Shown: positions 1-9,942, counted from the stretch's first letter. The stretch: DNA of 64,000 nt from JAUYQR01 sp963822435 (GCA_963822435.1 CAWGHN010000003.1:992001-1056000); one strand, 5' to 3'. Notes: generated by a model from the sequence alone, not told the origin. Numbers and translations: made by a program.

Positions 1-320
1 AAGCCACTCTCATAGTGCAGCCCAGTCTGATGGAAGGCTTGCCCGTCGTCATCATGGAAGCGATGGCGCAAGGCCGGCCGGTGATTTCCACCTATATTGC
101 GGGGATCCCCGAACTGGTTCAGGAAGGTCGCACCGGCTGGCTGGTCCCCGCAGGCGATGCGGCCGGCCTGACCGAAGCGATCGCCACCGCGCTCGACACC
201 CCGGCAGACGCGCGGGCGGCCATGGGCAGGGACGGTGCTGTCCGGGTCCGCGAGCGCCATCACATCGACACCGAGGCTGGCAAGCTTGCCCGCCTGTTCA
301 CCAAGGGGCCAAAGGGGTGA
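1..320 (+). CDS. GT4-family glycosyltransferase, C-terminal fragment
   Basis: The reading frame is already open at base 3, so only the last ~105 codons of the gene lie in the window. The peptide carries the acceptor-side signature of GT-B fold family 4 glycosyltransferases, PSLMEGLPVVIMEAMA, followed by GRPVISTYIAGIPELV. In this family that segment includes the Glu residues that bind the nucleotide-sugar donor. It probably adds one sugar to a lipid-linked exopolysaccharide repeat at the cytoplasmic membrane. Its stop overlaps the start of the deacetylase gene (GTGA), so the two are translationally coupled. Donor and acceptor cannot be inferred. Confidence 0.85.
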   Translation, partial: ATLIVQPSLMEGLPVVIMEAMAQGRPVISTYIAGIPELVQEGRTGWLVPAGDAAGLTEAIATALDTPADARAAMGRDGAVRVRERHHIDTEAGKLARLFTKGPKG

Positions 321-1294
321 TATCCACCGCAAAGCGCGCGGCTCGGGCGGTTCTCGGCAACCCGCCAGTGCTTGGCCTTTTGCGTTCGTGGCGCCTGCGC
401 GGCAACCCGGTAGCTGTGCTTTGCTATCACACAATCGGGCCGGATATCGGTGGCCCCGATGCCTGGACGGTGCTTCGCGCCGCCGATTTCAGGGCGCATC
501 TGTCAGCCATTCAGCAAACCCATGACATCGTCGATCTCGACCAAGCGATCGCTGATGGGCCGGGAAATCGTGGCAAGCCCCGCGCCGTCCTGACCTTTGA
601 CGACGGCGAGGCGGGAAATCACCGCCATCTGCTGCCAATCCTGACCGAGCGTCAGCTTCCCGTGACGATCTTCGTGGCCACCGGCCAGATCGAAACCGGC
701 CAGCCTTACTGGTTCGACCAGATCATGGGCGCGTTGACCGCAAGTGCCGCCATTGACCTCACCGCCCATGGCCTTGGTCGCTGGAACATCCCGCCGAACC
801 CGGGACCGTCGCGCTGGGCTGCCGTGTCGGCGCTGCTCGAGGCGTTGAAGCGCGTTGCACCAGATCGCCGCTCAACGATCGTCGCAGACATCCTGTCACG
901 GCATCCGCTTCCTGCCGGCAGGCCGCCTCTCGGTCCGATGACCCGCGCGGAATTGGCCGAAATCTCTGGCACGCCGGGGGTGACGATCGGTGCGCACAGC
1001 CATTGCCACAATCTGCTCGACCAGATTCCCGTCGACGAGGCCGAGGCGAGCATGGCGAAGTCGCGCAGCCTGCTGCAGCACTGGACCGGGCAGGAGGTCG
1101 CGCATTTCGCATGGCCAAATGGCAACCACACGCCTGCTTTGCGCCAGAGTGCCAAACGCCTTGGGTTCCGAACCGCGTCTGCACTCGACATGCGCCTCTG
1201 GCGCGCCGGCGCTGATCCCTACGCGCTTCCCCGGCTGGGGATCGGGCGCTATGATGATGTGACACGGCTGCGTTTGCGGCTTCTTCAGATGTGA
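317..1294 (+). CDS. Polysaccharide deacetylase (NodB domain) family protein
   Basis: The 325-residue protein has a NodB homology domain. The metal/catalytic motif TFDDGE lies at about residues 93-98 and the second motif, HSHCH, at about 226-230. Family members remove N-acetyl (or other acyl) groups from polysaccharides in a metal-dependent reaction. The GTG start overlaps the upstream glycosyltransferase stop by four bases. I see no clear signal peptide, so it may act on lipid-linked intermediates in the cytoplasm or be exported by another route. The position inside a glycan cluster supports a role in modifying the exopolysaccharide; the substrate is unknown. Confidence 0.85.
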   Translation: MISTAKRAARAVLGNPPVLGLLRSWRLRGNPVAVLCYHTIGPDIGGPDAWTVLRAADFRAHLSAIQQTHDIVDLDQAIADGPGNRGKPRAVLTFDDGEAGNHRHLLPILTERQLPVTIFVATGQIETGQPYWFDQIMGALTASAAIDLTAHGLGRWNIPPNPGPSRWAAVSALLEALKRVAPDRRSTIVADILSRHPLPAGRPPLGPMTRAELAEISGTPGVTIGAHSHCHNLLDQIPVDEAEASMAKSRSLLQHWTGQEVAHFAWPNGNHTPALRQSAKRLGFRTASALDMRLWRAGADPYALPRLGIGRYDDVTRLRLRLLQM

Positions 1295-1310
1295 AGGCAG
1301 GAATGGAACC

Positions 1311-2225
1311 ATGACAAGGTATCTCGTCACGGGGGGGTGCGGCTTTGTGGGATCGCACCTTTGCGACGCACTTGTCGGGGCAGGCGCCAGTGTCATCGTT
1401 CTCGACAACCTCGCGACAGGAAAGACCTCCAACCTGCCGGTTGGCGCCCGGCTTGTCGAAGGTGATGTGGCCGACCCTGATGCCGTTGCCCGCGCAATCC
1501 ACGAAGTGGACGGAGTTTTTCACCTCGCCGGAATCGCGTCGGTGGAATATTGCAACTCCCACTGGCGCGAAGGGCATCGCACAAACCTGACCGGCTCGGT
1601 CACCGTGTTCGAGGCCGCAAAAAATGCCGGCAAGGTGCCTGTGGTCTACACTTCGTCCGCTGCGGTTTATGGCGATGCCGGCGACGGGGCCGTCCACGAA
1701 GATCGGATGGTCTCCCCGCTCACCGCATACGGCGCCGACAAGCTCGGTTCCGAACTTCACGCCCGGATTGCCACCTCGGTGCATGGGGTGCCAACAATCG
1801 GCCTGCGCCCTTTTAACATTTACGGCCCACGGCAAGACCCGTCATCCGCCTATTCCGGCGTGATCTCGATCTTCAACGACCGGCTCCGCACACGGCAGCC
1901 AATCACCATTTTCGGCGACGGTCTGCAAACCCGCGACTTCGTCGTCGTAACCGATGTCGTGCAAATGCTGATTGCGGCGATGCGCCAGTCACCCGCCGAG
2001 GCAGGTCGGATATTCAATGCCTGCACCGGGCGCGCCACGTCTTTGCTGGACCTGATGGCGATCCTCGCTCGGCTCCACCGGACCGAGCCGAACGTCACCT
2101 ATTGCCCACCTCGGGCCGGCGATATCCGTCACTCCCTCGGCGATCCTGCCCGCGCCACGGCAGCGCTCGGTGTTCAGGCGTCGGTTGCACTTGAAACTGG
2201 CCTCAAGCTGCTGCTTGGTATTTGA
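1311..2225 (+). CDS. NAD-dependent epimerase/dehydratase (extended SDR)
   Basis: The 304-residue extended short-chain dehydrogenase begins with the Rossmann nucleotide-binding motif TGGCGFVGSH (residues 7-16). It has the catalytic YGADK (YxxxK type) near residue 140, preceded by a TSSAAVYG segment that supplies the Ser. This family interconverts NDP-sugars (GalE/WcaG-like), so it probably makes a nucleotide-sugar donor for the cluster. The gene starts 16 bases after the deacetylase gene and its 3' end overlaps the convergent GT2 gene by 23 bases. Epimerase versus dehydratase specificity is not resolvable here. Confidence 0.87.
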   Translation: MTRYLVTGGCGFVGSHLCDALVGAGASVIVLDNLATGKTSNLPVGARLVEGDVADPDAVARAIHEVDGVFHLAGIASVEYCNSHWREGHRTNLTGSVTVFEAAKNAGKVPVVYTSSAAVYGDAGDGAVHEDRMVSPLTAYGADKLGSELHARIATSVHGVPTIGLRPFNIYGPRQDPSSAYSGVISIFNDRLRTRQPITIFGDGLQTRDFVVVTDVVQMLIAAMRQSPAEAGRIFNACTGRATSLLDLMAILARLHRTEPNVTYCPPRAGDIRHSLGDPARATAALGVQASVALETGLKLLLGI

Positions 2226-3204
2226 TCGTCGGCTCGAACGCCTGATCTGGCGGCTGGATGGCCGAGACGGCGTTGCGGGCAGCATGACTCAGAAGATCAC
2301 GCAGATGATGCCGCGCGTCTCTCCCGCCGTTCGGTTGCACCAGCAGCCTTGCCCGATAGATCATTCCTCCCGCAACGTTGGCCAGCGTGGCCGCAAGTGC
2401 ATGGATGCGACCGCCGCGCTTGCAGAAATACCGCCAGCGGCTGTCGAACCAGTATTGCGGCGTCCGATCCCATGCCTTCATTCCGGTCGACACCGATCCG
2501 ATGTGCAAAACCCGGCTTTCTCGCACGAAATGGGTATCCCAGCCCGCTTCTTTTGCCCGGTGGCACAGGTCGGTCTCTTCAAAATATAAGAAGAAGCGTT
2601 CGTCAAAAAGCCCGATCTTCTGCAGCGCCTCGTCGCGGATCATCAGGCTCGCTCCGGCCACCCAATCGACCGGCCCGCTTGCCTCGGGTTCGGGCAATGC
2701 CACGATCCACCGCGACAACAGCCGCGAGATCGGCCCAAAACGCGCTGTCCCTTCGAACTCCGAAGCGATGGTCGGAAACCGGAATGAGGTGCGGTGCGTC
2801 TCGCCGTCGGTTCCGAAAATCAGGCTGCCGGCCAGCCCAACGTGCGGATGCCGTTCAAGATACTTCACCAATGCAGTGATCGCATCGGCTTCGGGGAAGG
2901 CATCGGAATTCAGCACATAGATGAACGTTGGCCGCGCTCCATCAGGCAGGCCAAGGCGGATGCCGACGTTGTTACCCGCGCCAAAGCCGCCATTGCGCCC
3001 GGCTTGCACCAAGCGCACACGATCATGCCCGAGAAGCGCCGCGCTCAGCGTCTCGAACGACCCGTCTCCGGAATCGTTGTCGACCACGGTGATTGCACCC
3101 TTGATGCCTGCCATCGCAACTTCTGCGGCGGCAACTGCGCGCAGCGTCATGTCAGGCGTGCGCCAATTCAGGATTACGGTCAGAACAGTCGGTTCAGCAG
3201 GCAT
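2203..3204 (-). CDS. Glycosyltransferase family 2 (rhamnosyltransferase-like)
   Basis: The 333-residue GT-A fold enzyme opens with TVILNWRTPDMTLRAV and VVDNDSGDGS, the usual GT2 nucleotide-binding start. A DxD-like segment (NSDAFP) follows, then a C-terminal half with ERFFLYFEETDLCHRAKEAG, typical of rhamnosyltransferase-like GT2 proteins. It is expected to transfer a sugar to the growing lipid-linked glycan at the inner face of the membrane. It lies just downstream of the WecG-type gene (3-base gap) on the same strand, suggesting a two-gene operon. The exact donor is unknown. Confidence 0.88.
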   Translation of the reverse strand: MPAEPTVLTVILNWRTPDMTLRAVAAAEVAMAGIKGAITVVDNDSGDGSFETLSAALLGHDRVRLVQAGRNGGFGAGNNVGIRLGLPDGARPTFIYVLNSDAFPEADAITALVKYLERHPHVGLAGSLIFGTDGETHRTSFRFPTIASEFEGTARFGPISRLLSRWIVALPEPEASGPVDWVAGASLMIRDEALQKIGLFDERFFLYFEETDLCHRAKEAGWDTHFVRESRVLHIGSVSTGMKAWDRTPQYWFDSRWRYFCKRGGRIHALAATLANVAGGMIYRARLLVQPNGGRDARHHLRDLLSHAARNAVSAIQPPDQAFEPTIKYQAAA

Positions 3205-3207
3205 GAC

Positions 3208-4041
3208 TCAGCGTGCAAACGGGTTGCGATAGCGCCGGAATTTTTGCCGCAAAAGCAGCGGAATCACCTGCGGATCGTGAATCACATAACGATGAAACCG
3301 GGCCCGCGGTTCCTGCAACAGCCGATACATCCACTCCAGACCGGCGTTGGTTACCCACGGCGGCGGGCGGCGCAGCGTCCCGGCCTCATAATCGATGGTG
3401 CCGCCAAGCGGCAGGAACAGCCGGACATTCGGAAACCTGTCGCGATACTGGACGATGAACTTTTCCTGCCGCCCGCCCCCAAGGCCAACCAGCAGTACCG
3501 TCGCGCCCGAGGCGTTCACAGCGTCGATCATGCGGGCAATCGCCGCCGGGTCCTTCTCGAAATCAAACGGCGGTGCGTGGCATCCGACGATGATCTCGCG
3601 CCCGACCTTGGCATTGATCTTGTTGGCAGCGATCTCTGCAATGCCGGGCTTTCCGCCCAGAAGGAACACCCGCACATCCGCGTCATCCTTGTAGCGGGTG
3701 TAAAACCGCGGGAAATAGTCTGATCCGGACACCCGCTCTCGCACCGGGGTTCCCATCAGCTTCAGTGCGAAATACAGGATCTGGCTGTCGCAGGTGATGT
3801 AATCATACTGGTCAAGGATGTCGTAGAACGCGCGGTCCTTCTGCAGCTTCATCACCATGTCCGCATGCAACGTCAGGATCAGCCCCTCGCGCAGCGACAA
3901 CACCTCGTCCATCGTCACGTCATGCACATAGCCGTTCAGTACCGCCACCTTGCGCGCCGCTTTGATCCGCCCGCGTAGAGGCAAGACCGGAGGCGTCCGC
4001 GCGGACGTGGCGAACTCGGGCGAAGCAGGTTGGTTGGTCAT
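3208..4041 (-). CDS. WecG/TagA/CpsF family glycosyltransferase
   Basis: The 277-residue protein matches the WecG/TagA/CpsF layout: an N-terminal segment ending in ITCDSQ, then SGSDYFPRF, the FLLGG strand-turn and VLLVGLGGGRQEKFI, with a C-terminal LPLGGTIDYEAG...PPWV stretch. Family members transfer ManNAc-type or related sugars to undecaprenyl-linked acceptors. The residue after the priming sugar is often added by this type of enzyme, so it may act second after the priming transferase at 10.8-11.5 kb. The first ~30 residues are a weakly conserved cytoplasmic extension. It is probably co-transcribed with the GT2 gene downstream. Confidence 0.88.
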   Translation of the reverse strand: MTNQPASPEFATSARTPPVLPLRGRIKAARKVAVLNGYVHDVTMDEVLSLREGLILTLHADMVMKLQKDRAFYDILDQYDYITCDSQILYFALKLMGTPVRERVSGSDYFPRFYTRYKDDADVRVFLLGGKPGIAEIAANKINAKVGREIIVGCHAPPFDFEKDPAAIARMIDAVNASGATVLLVGLGGGRQEKFIVQYRDRFPNVRLFLPLGGTIDYEAGTLRRPPPWVTNAGLEWMYRLLQEPRARFHRYVIHDPQVIPLLLRQKFRRYRNPFAR

Positions 4042-4415
4042 CGATGCACTTTCTGTCAGGCCGTTGTCGATAGAAGGTGCAGCGTAGCGCCGCGAACAAC
4101 GCCGGCTCTCGCCTTCGCGGCCGGCAGATCAAGGAACGTAATTTGCAAAACCAATCCGACCATACTCGGTCACCTTTCAACAGCACACCGTCTGCGACGC
4201 TAGCACAAGTCCGAGAGGCGCTAAAGCCAGTGAACCGCAGGAAACGCATTGTTTCCTTGAAGGACAGTGATCGCGTTCGCGTTCGGTTTTGTCGCCGTTT
4301 CGCCGCCCCTTTGCACAAGCGCACGCAACCCCGCTTGCACCTACCGCGCCCAAGCCCCTAGAGATGCGACAGAAGTCTTTTTGCTATCCCCTGAATTTTC
4401 CAAGCGTCTTGTCCC
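4042..4415. other. Intergenic region between divergent glycan genes
   Basis: This 374-base gap separates the leftward WecG-type gene from the rightward GT2 gene, so it should hold promoters for both directions. I see no convincing ORF, tRNA, repeat or strong inverted repeat. No consensus -35/-10 pair stands out enough to call. Confidence 0.5.
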
Positions 4416-5300
4416 ATGCCCTCGACCGATCACCCATCCGACGGCCCCGCCACGGCTCCGGTTCTTCCCGTGGCCCTGTCGGTCATCATCGCGGCCCGCA
4501 ACGAACAGGCGCTGATCGGCCGCTGTCTGGCCGCCCTCGTCGCCCAGACCGAAGTCGCTGCCGGGCCGGTCGAGGTGATCGTCGCCGTCAACGGAACGAC
4601 AGACCAGACTGTCGCCGAAGCAAAGGGATTCGTCGCCGCTTTCGCAGCCCGCAGCTGGCGCCTTTTCGTCATCGACCTGCCAGAGGGGGGAAAACTCGGC
4701 GCCCTCAACGCCGCTGAAGCCGTCGCTCAGGGCAGCGCTCTTGCCTACCTCGACGCTGATGTCGTGTGCGACGCCAATCTTCTGGCGCAAATCGTGGCGG
4801 CCCTTGCCTCCGACCGCCCGCTGTATGCCACCGGGCGCATCGCGGTGATGCCCGCGGCAAGCGCCATCACCCGCGCCTATGCCCGTCTCTGGGCGCGGCT
4901 GCCCTTCGTGCGCGGCGGCGCGGTCGGTGCCGGTTTCTTCGCAGTCAACCGCAAGGGCCGCGCGCGTTGGGATGCGTGGCCGGCCATCATATCCGACGAT
5001 ACGTTCGTCCGGCTCCAGTTCGCGCCGCCCGAACGCATCGAGGTTGATGCCCGCTACCATTGGCCAATGGTCGAGGGGTTCGGAAACCTTGTCCGCGTCC
5101 GCCGCCGTCAGGATGCGGGCGTTGCCGAAATCCGCCGCCTTTACCCCGCCATCCTCGGCAACGAGGCCAAGCGCCCCCTGACACGCGCCGGACTGCTCCG
5201 GCTTGCCCTGTCGGATCCGCCGGGGTTTGCGGTCTATGGCGCGGTGCACCTTGGCGTGCGACTTGCGCCACACAAGGGCGACTGGACGCGCGGCCGGTAG
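4416..5300 (+). CDS. Glycosyltransferase family 2
   Basis: The 294-residue GT2 enzyme has the N-terminal core VALSVIIAARNEQALIGRC, the donor-site motif AYLDADVVCD, and a later ISDDTFVRL that could supply the catalytic Asp pair. The C-terminus is short and not clearly membrane-spanning. It likely adds a sugar during repeat-unit assembly. It is the first gene of a rightward pair, 72 bases upstream of another GT2 gene. The start has only a weak ribosome site, so translation may begin slightly differently. Confidence 0.85.
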   Translation: MPSTDHPSDGPATAPVLPVALSVIIAARNEQALIGRCLAALVAQTEVAAGPVEVIVAVNGTTDQTVAEAKGFVAAFAARSWRLFVIDLPEGGKLGALNAAEAVAQGSALAYLDADVVCDANLLAQIVAALASDRPLYATGRIAVMPAASAITRAYARLWARLPFVRGGAVGAGFFAVNRKGRARWDAWPAIISDDTFVRLQFAPPERIEVDARYHWPMVEGFGNLVRVRRRQDAGVAEIRRLYPAILGNEAKRPLTRAGLLRLALSDPPGFAVYGAVHLGVRLAPHKGDWTRGR

Positions 5301-5372
5301 CAAGGATCGACACATGCGGTTACACAGTGTCATCCGCGGCCTGCCGCGTTTCGGAAACAGGATCACCACGCA

Positions 5373-6344
5373 ATGACAGACGAAGGGGACATTGCCGTCG
5401 TAGCGATCGGTCGCAACGAGGGCGCGCGGCTCGTGGCCTGCCTCACGTCGCTGCAGCGTCTTGGGCTGAGAGTGGTCTATGTCGACAGTGGCTCCACCGA
5501 TGCCAGCCTGAAAGCGGCCCGCGATCTTGGTGCCCAGATCGTCGAGCTTGACCTCAGCGTTCCCTTCACCGCCGCCCGCGCCCGCAACGCCGGCTTTCAC
5601 GCGCTGAACCCGGCCCCCGCGTTTGTGCAGTTCATCGACGGCGACTGCGTGCTTGAACCCGGCTGGATCGAGGCTGGCTTGAAGACCCTGGCCGACCACC
5701 CCGACATCGGCATCGTGACCGGCTGGCGGTCCGAGATGTATCCCGATGCCAGTATCTTCAACGGCATGGCCGAAGTGGAATGGCGCCGCCCAGCCGGAGA
5801 CATCGCATCCTGCGGTGGCGACATGATGGTGCGTGCCAACCTTTTCCGGCAGATGGATGGCTTCAACCCGCGCATCATAGCCGGCGAGGACGAGGAGTTT
5901 TGCACCCGGGTCCGCAAGGCTGGATGGCGCGTCCACCGCTTGCCGTTGGCAATGACCAGGCACGATGCAAACATCCTGCTTTTCCGGCAATGGTGGCAGC
6001 GGGCGGTGCGAACCGGACATGCCTACGCACAGGTCAGCACGATCCACCCCGAATACGGCTCACGGGAACGCAAGCGCGCCTGGCTTTATGGCGCCGTGCT
6101 GCCCGCCCTTGCGATCCTTGGCGCCGCGCTCTGGCCTTGGCTGCTTGTCGCGGTGCTTGGCATCTACGTCGCTTCCTACGCGCGAACCACGCAAGGTCTG
6201 GTCCGCAATGGGCTGTCATTGTACGATGCGATGAAACAGGCAGGGCTGCTGACCGTTTCCAAACTGCCCAACCTGCTTGGCCTTCTGACCTACCGTTGGC
6301 GCAGCCTGCGCAACCGCGAAATGGTTCTGATCGAATACAAGTGA
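5373..6344 (+). CDS. Glycosyltransferase family 2 with C-terminal membrane segment
   Basis: The 323-residue GT2 enzyme shows VVAIGRNEGARL at the N-terminus, YVDSGSTDAS, the DxD-type FIDGDCVLEPGW, and a GEDEEFCTRVR segment that fits the catalytic-base region. Near residues 230-270 a strongly hydrophobic stretch (VLPALAILGAALWPWLLVAVLGIYV) probably anchors it in the inner membrane. It belongs to the same rightward unit as the preceding GT2 gene and faces the polymerase-like gene convergently. Confidence 0.87.
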   Translation: MTDEGDIAVVAIGRNEGARLVACLTSLQRLGLRVVYVDSGSTDASLKAARDLGAQIVELDLSVPFTAARARNAGFHALNPAPAFVQFIDGDCVLEPGWIEAGLKTLADHPDIGIVTGWRSEMYPDASIFNGMAEVEWRRPAGDIASCGGDMMVRANLFRQMDGFNPRIIAGEDEEFCTRVRKAGWRVHRLPLAMTRHDANILLFRQWWQRAVRTGHAYAQVSTIHPEYGSRERKRAWLYGAVLPALAILGAALWPWLLVAVLGIYVASYARTTQGLVRNGLSLYDAMKQAGLLTVSKLPNLLGLLTYRWRSLRNREMVLIEYK

Positions 6345-6540
6345 CAGAAGGCATGCAATGGCGGGCCGACACTGGTGGCAGGACGAGCGTCGCATCTTGG
6401 CCGCGTCGAACCAGATCATGCTGCAATCGTCATGCAACCTGCCTGCACTGACACCATCGCAGTTCCTGACATGTGCCCAGCCCACCGCGCGCCCCAAGGC
6501 CGAACCCAAGCAGCACTTGCTGAAACAGAACGCCTGATGC

Positions 6541-8055
6541 CTAGCGTGTCCGGCTGGCGCGCTCCTCGGGTTGTCGGTCACTGCGCCGGGGTCGCGGCGC
6601 CGCCCCTTGTGCCAACCACGACGGCGGCGCTGCACGCGCACCAGAATGGCGCGCCCTTGCAGGGGTATCCGCTGGAAGATCACGCGCCTCACTGCTCAGC
6701 AGCATCCCACCGGTCAACGATCCTGCCAGTAACCACACATAGGGCAACAGCCACCCGTTCGGGATGAAATCCACCAGCATCCCGCTCAACAGCATCATGA
6801 TACCCGGTGTTGCCAGCGAAGCGCCGACCGTCCCACGTCGCACCATCGCAAGCCAGATGCCCATGGTCAGCAGTCCGAAGTGTGCGGCGTATCCCAACCA
6901 GCCGTACATTCCGATCAGGATGATCCACAGACCATCGGTCACACTTGTCATCCGTCCCGTTTCGGGGTCGAATATCTGGTTTCGCCCCCAACTGCCCCAG
7001 CCGAATATTGGCTTTTCGTTCGCCCGCGCCATCAGCTTTTCTTCGTTGTCGAGGCGGAATTGCAGCGACGACGCCCTGTCCTCGCTGACGCTTTGGGCAG
7101 CGGCAAGGATCGTCGATGTCGGGATCACCCCCGAAGTGCGCAGAGCCGGATACAGGATCAGCAGCGATGCCACGGTGACGGCCGCGAAAACCATAACTCG
7201 CTTGCCGGTGAACAGGAGCAACACACCTATGGCGACGGTGATCAGAAGCGCGCCCAAATTCTTCGAAATGACGAGGATACCGATCAGCCAGACCACCGAA
7301 AACAACCATCCCGTCGACACGTTTCCTGTCCGCAGCGCCTCGCGCCACAGAACCAGCGCCGCCAGCGTGGCCATGCAATAGAAACTGCCGATCAACAGCC
7401 CATGGCTTAGAAAGACCACCGGCCTGAACCCGCCCTGCCGCATGTGCTGCAGAAACTCATGAGGGAAGAATCCGTAAGTCCAGGTGTGAAGCTGCGGGCT
7501 GAACCGCACTTCAAAAAGGACCGGCACCGAATACAACAGCCCCGCAATGACAAAGGCTTTCAGAACATAGGTCTGATCCTCGACCCGGCTCAGATAGCGC
7601 CAGGCCAGGAAGAACGGGATGATCGAGATCAGGAGGCCGAGGACTGTCGCAACAGCATCATAGAAACGCAGCCCAGGCAGGGTGCGCGGGCCGAAAAAGA
7701 TCGGCTCGGAATTGTTGTAGACTGTAAAAAATGGCGCCAGCAGCATGACGCCAAGCACAAGGCGCACAAACCACAACCCCCGGCGCTCGGTATCGGAGCC
7801 GAGGCCTGATGCGGCCGCTTGTTTGGGGGCAAAGACCAGGCACAAAACAAGCGCACTGAGGTTCGGTATTGACGATTTGTCCAGCGACGGCAGTAGCGGA
7901 AAGTCGAAGGCTGTTTTTGATGGCAACAGCAGGTAACCGCCCAGAAGCGTCCAGACGAGTGCTTTTTGCACCGGCAGAAAGCGAAACAGGACCAACGCCA
8001 CCAAGGGCCAGGTCATCAGCACGAAATACGCAAAACCGTTGGGCATCTGGGTCAC
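6541..8055 (-). CDS. O-antigen ligase / polysaccharide polymerase-like membrane protein
   Basis: This ~504-residue protein is hydrophobic throughout its first 440 residues, with about a dozen predicted TM segments. A larger extracytoplasmic loop contains FGWGSWGRNQIFDPETG near residues 350-366; such a loop before the last helices is typical of WaaL/Wzy-type proteins. The last ~45 residues are hydrophilic and Arg/Pro-rich. It probably polymerises or transfers the lipid-linked repeat on the periplasmic side. A GTG start is used here; an in-frame ATG three codons later is possible. It sits about 90 bases downstream of the ABC exporter gene on the same strand. Confidence 0.8.
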   Translation of the reverse strand: MTQMPNGFAYFVLMTWPLVALVLFRFLPVQKALVWTLLGGYLLLPSKTAFDFPLLPSLDKSSIPNLSALVLCLVFAPKQAAASGLGSDTERRGLWFVRLVLGVMLLAPFFTVYNNSEPIFFGPRTLPGLRFYDAVATVLGLLISIIPFFLAWRYLSRVEDQTYVLKAFVIAGLLYSVPVLFEVRFSPQLHTWTYGFFPHEFLQHMRQGGFRPVVFLSHGLLIGSFYCMATLAALVLWREALRTGNVSTGWLFSVVWLIGILVISKNLGALLITVAIGVLLLFTGKRVMVFAAVTVASLLILYPALRTSGVIPTSTILAAAQSVSEDRASSLQFRLDNEEKLMARANEKPIFGWGSWGRNQIFDPETGRMTSVTDGLWIILIGMYGWLGYAAHFGLLTMGIWLAMVRRGTVGASLATPGIMMLLSGMLVDFIPNGWLLPYVWLLAGSLTGGMLLSSEARDLPADTPARARHSGARAAPPSWLAQGAAPRPRRSDRQPEERASRTR

Positions 8056-8148
8056 TAAGGCTCATCGAAGGTGGCCCCGGAACAGTCAGAACCCCGGCCA
8101 CATCAGTCTGGGCCAGAGGATCGCTGCGATCAAGCCGGGTCGCCCTTC

Positions 8149-9942
8149 CTAATGTGCAGCCATCCTCCGGAAAGTTTCGTTGTCCGCCACAAGTTCATCA
8201 TAGGTGCCGCGCGCTGCGATCCGCCCCTTGTCCATCAGAAAGATCGTGTCACAGGCCCTGACCGTGCTCAACCGGTGCGCAATCAGGATGATCGTCTTGT
8301 CGGCACGGATGTTCTGGACGGCTTCCATCACCACCCGCTCGGTGATGTTGTCCAAGGCCGAAGTCGCCTCATCCATGATCAGAAGCGTCGGGTCGCGATA
8401 AAGCGCCCGGGCAATTCCGATCCGCTGGCGTTGCCCGCCCGACAACCTGACCCCCCGCTCCCCGACGATGGTCTGGTAGCCTTCGGCAAGGTCGCTTTTC
8501 ACAAACTCATGCAGGGCTGCCGCGCGCGCTGCTCGCTCGACGGCGGCCATGTCGATCTGACCTTTCGTAACCCCAAAGGCAATATTGGCGGCGATCGTGT
8601 CGTCGGTCAGGAAAATCGACTGCGGCACATAGCCGAGGGTCTTTTGCCAGGCGCGGATATTGGCGGGGGTCACTAGGGTTCCGTCTACCCTGATCTCGCC
8701 GCCATCGGGGGTCAGAAGTCCCAGAACCACATCAACCAGAGTGGTCTTGCCGGCCCCAGTTCCACCTACGATCCCAACTGTTGTGCGGGCAGGAATAACC
8801 AGGTCCAACGCGAAAAGAGCCGGCCGCGTTGCCTGTTCATAGGTGAACTTTATTCCAGACAGCTCCAACGAATGCTCCAGATGCAGCGCGGGCTGCGGCG
8901 TTTGCGTCGGCAGACGAGACGACACCGCCGCAGCATAATCCGACGAGATCTCGTCGAGGGCCGCCAGCCCCCCACGGATCGTCGCCAGGGAATGATAGAT
9001 CTGCTGCAAGGCGGGCAACAGGCGCATGACTGAAAAAGCCATGATGCCAAGCGTCGGCACGATTTCCGCGATGCCGCCACCACTGCGCAACAGCAGCAGC
9101 AGGATCAGACCCAGCAAGGCTGCAAACGTGATCCCTTCCAGCACAAAACGCGGCAGTTCGGAAATGATCCCGACCGTCGCCTGACCCTTCGCGCTGCGCT
9201 GTGCGGCGGCCTGATAAAGCCGGGTGTAATCATCCTCCAGGCCAAGCAGCTTCACATCCTTGATCCCACCGGTCGCTTCCTGCGAAACCCGAAACCGGTC
9301 TGTATATGCGCGCATCATCTCGTCACCGTTCCGGCGAAGCCGCTCGCGCAGATAAAGGTAGATCAGCGCATAGGTGCCACCAATGATGCCAAACGACACG
9401 CTGGTCACCACCGGGTCGATCAGCAACAGGAATCCCAGGATCACCACAACCAGCATCGCGCTGGCGCTCAAACGAAAGAGCGGCGTCAGAACATGGCCAA
9501 CCAGATTGTCGACCTCGTTCAATACGTTCTTGCCAACCTCGGCGCTGTTGCGGTTCAAGAACCAGCCATAGGGCTGGTGCATGTATGCGCCCAGAAGGCG
9601 ACTTGAAATCGCATACCCGAGCCAGGCCGAAAACCTGATCAGTGCGTAGGTGCCCGATGCTTTCACCGCCAGCCCGATCAAGACCAGTGCCGTCACCGCC
9701 AGCGCAAAGGCAACTTGAAAGCCATAGACAGTAGAAAATCCAAGCGCGGTATAAACTGCCGAAAGTGCCTTGCTATCCGCAATGGTTGAAGGGTCGGAAA
9801 GCACCTGCAAAAGCGCAAGCACGGAAGAGATGCCGACCATTTCGACAAGCGCCATAGCAATCATCATCAGGTTCAAGAGCCAAAACCTGCGCCGCTCGCC
9901 CGCTTCCAGCAGGGAAAAGATCTTCCGGTAAACTTCGATCAA
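8149..9942 (-). CDS. ABC transporter, fused permease and ATPase; probable glycan flippase
   Basis: The 597-residue half-transporter has about six N-terminal TM helices (ABC_membrane type 1), then an ATPase domain. The ATPase carries Walker A GGTGAGKTTLVD, signature LSGGQRQRIGIARAL, Walker B LLIMDEATSALD and the H-loop IAHRLST. I place the start at a TTG (IEVYRKIF follows), because the sequence GGAGAAG lies four bases upstream; a longer in-frame reading to 9984 lacks such a site. In this family (MsbA/PglK-like) homodimers flip lipid-linked saccharides. The window shows no Wzx-type flippase, so this is the best candidate for export in the cluster. Confidence 0.88.
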   Translation of the reverse strand: MIEVYRKIFSLLEAGERRRFWLLNLMMIAMALVEMVGISSVLALLQVLSDPSTIADSKALSAVYTALGFSTVYGFQVAFALAVTALVLIGLAVKASGTYALIRFSAWLGYAISSRLLGAYMHQPYGWFLNRNSAEVGKNVLNEVDNLVGHVLTPLFRLSASAMLVVVILGFLLLIDPVVTSVSFGIIGGTYALIYLYLRERLRRNGDEMMRAYTDRFRVSQEATGGIKDVKLLGLEDDYTRLYQAAAQRSAKGQATVGIISELPRFVLEGITFAALLGLILLLLLRSGGGIAEIVPTLGIMAFSVMRLLPALQQIYHSLATIRGGLAALDEISSDYAAAVSSRLPTQTPQPALHLEHSLELSGIKFTYEQATRPALFALDLVIPARTTVGIVGGTGAGKTTLVDVVLGLLTPDGGEIRVDGTLVTPANIRAWQKTLGYVPQSIFLTDDTIAANIAFGVTKGQIDMAAVERAARAAALHEFVKSDLAEGYQTIVGERGVRLSGGQRQRIGIARALYRDPTLLIMDEATSALDNITERVVMEAVQNIRADKTIILIAHRLSTVRACDTIFLMDKGRIAARGTYDELVADNETFRRMAAH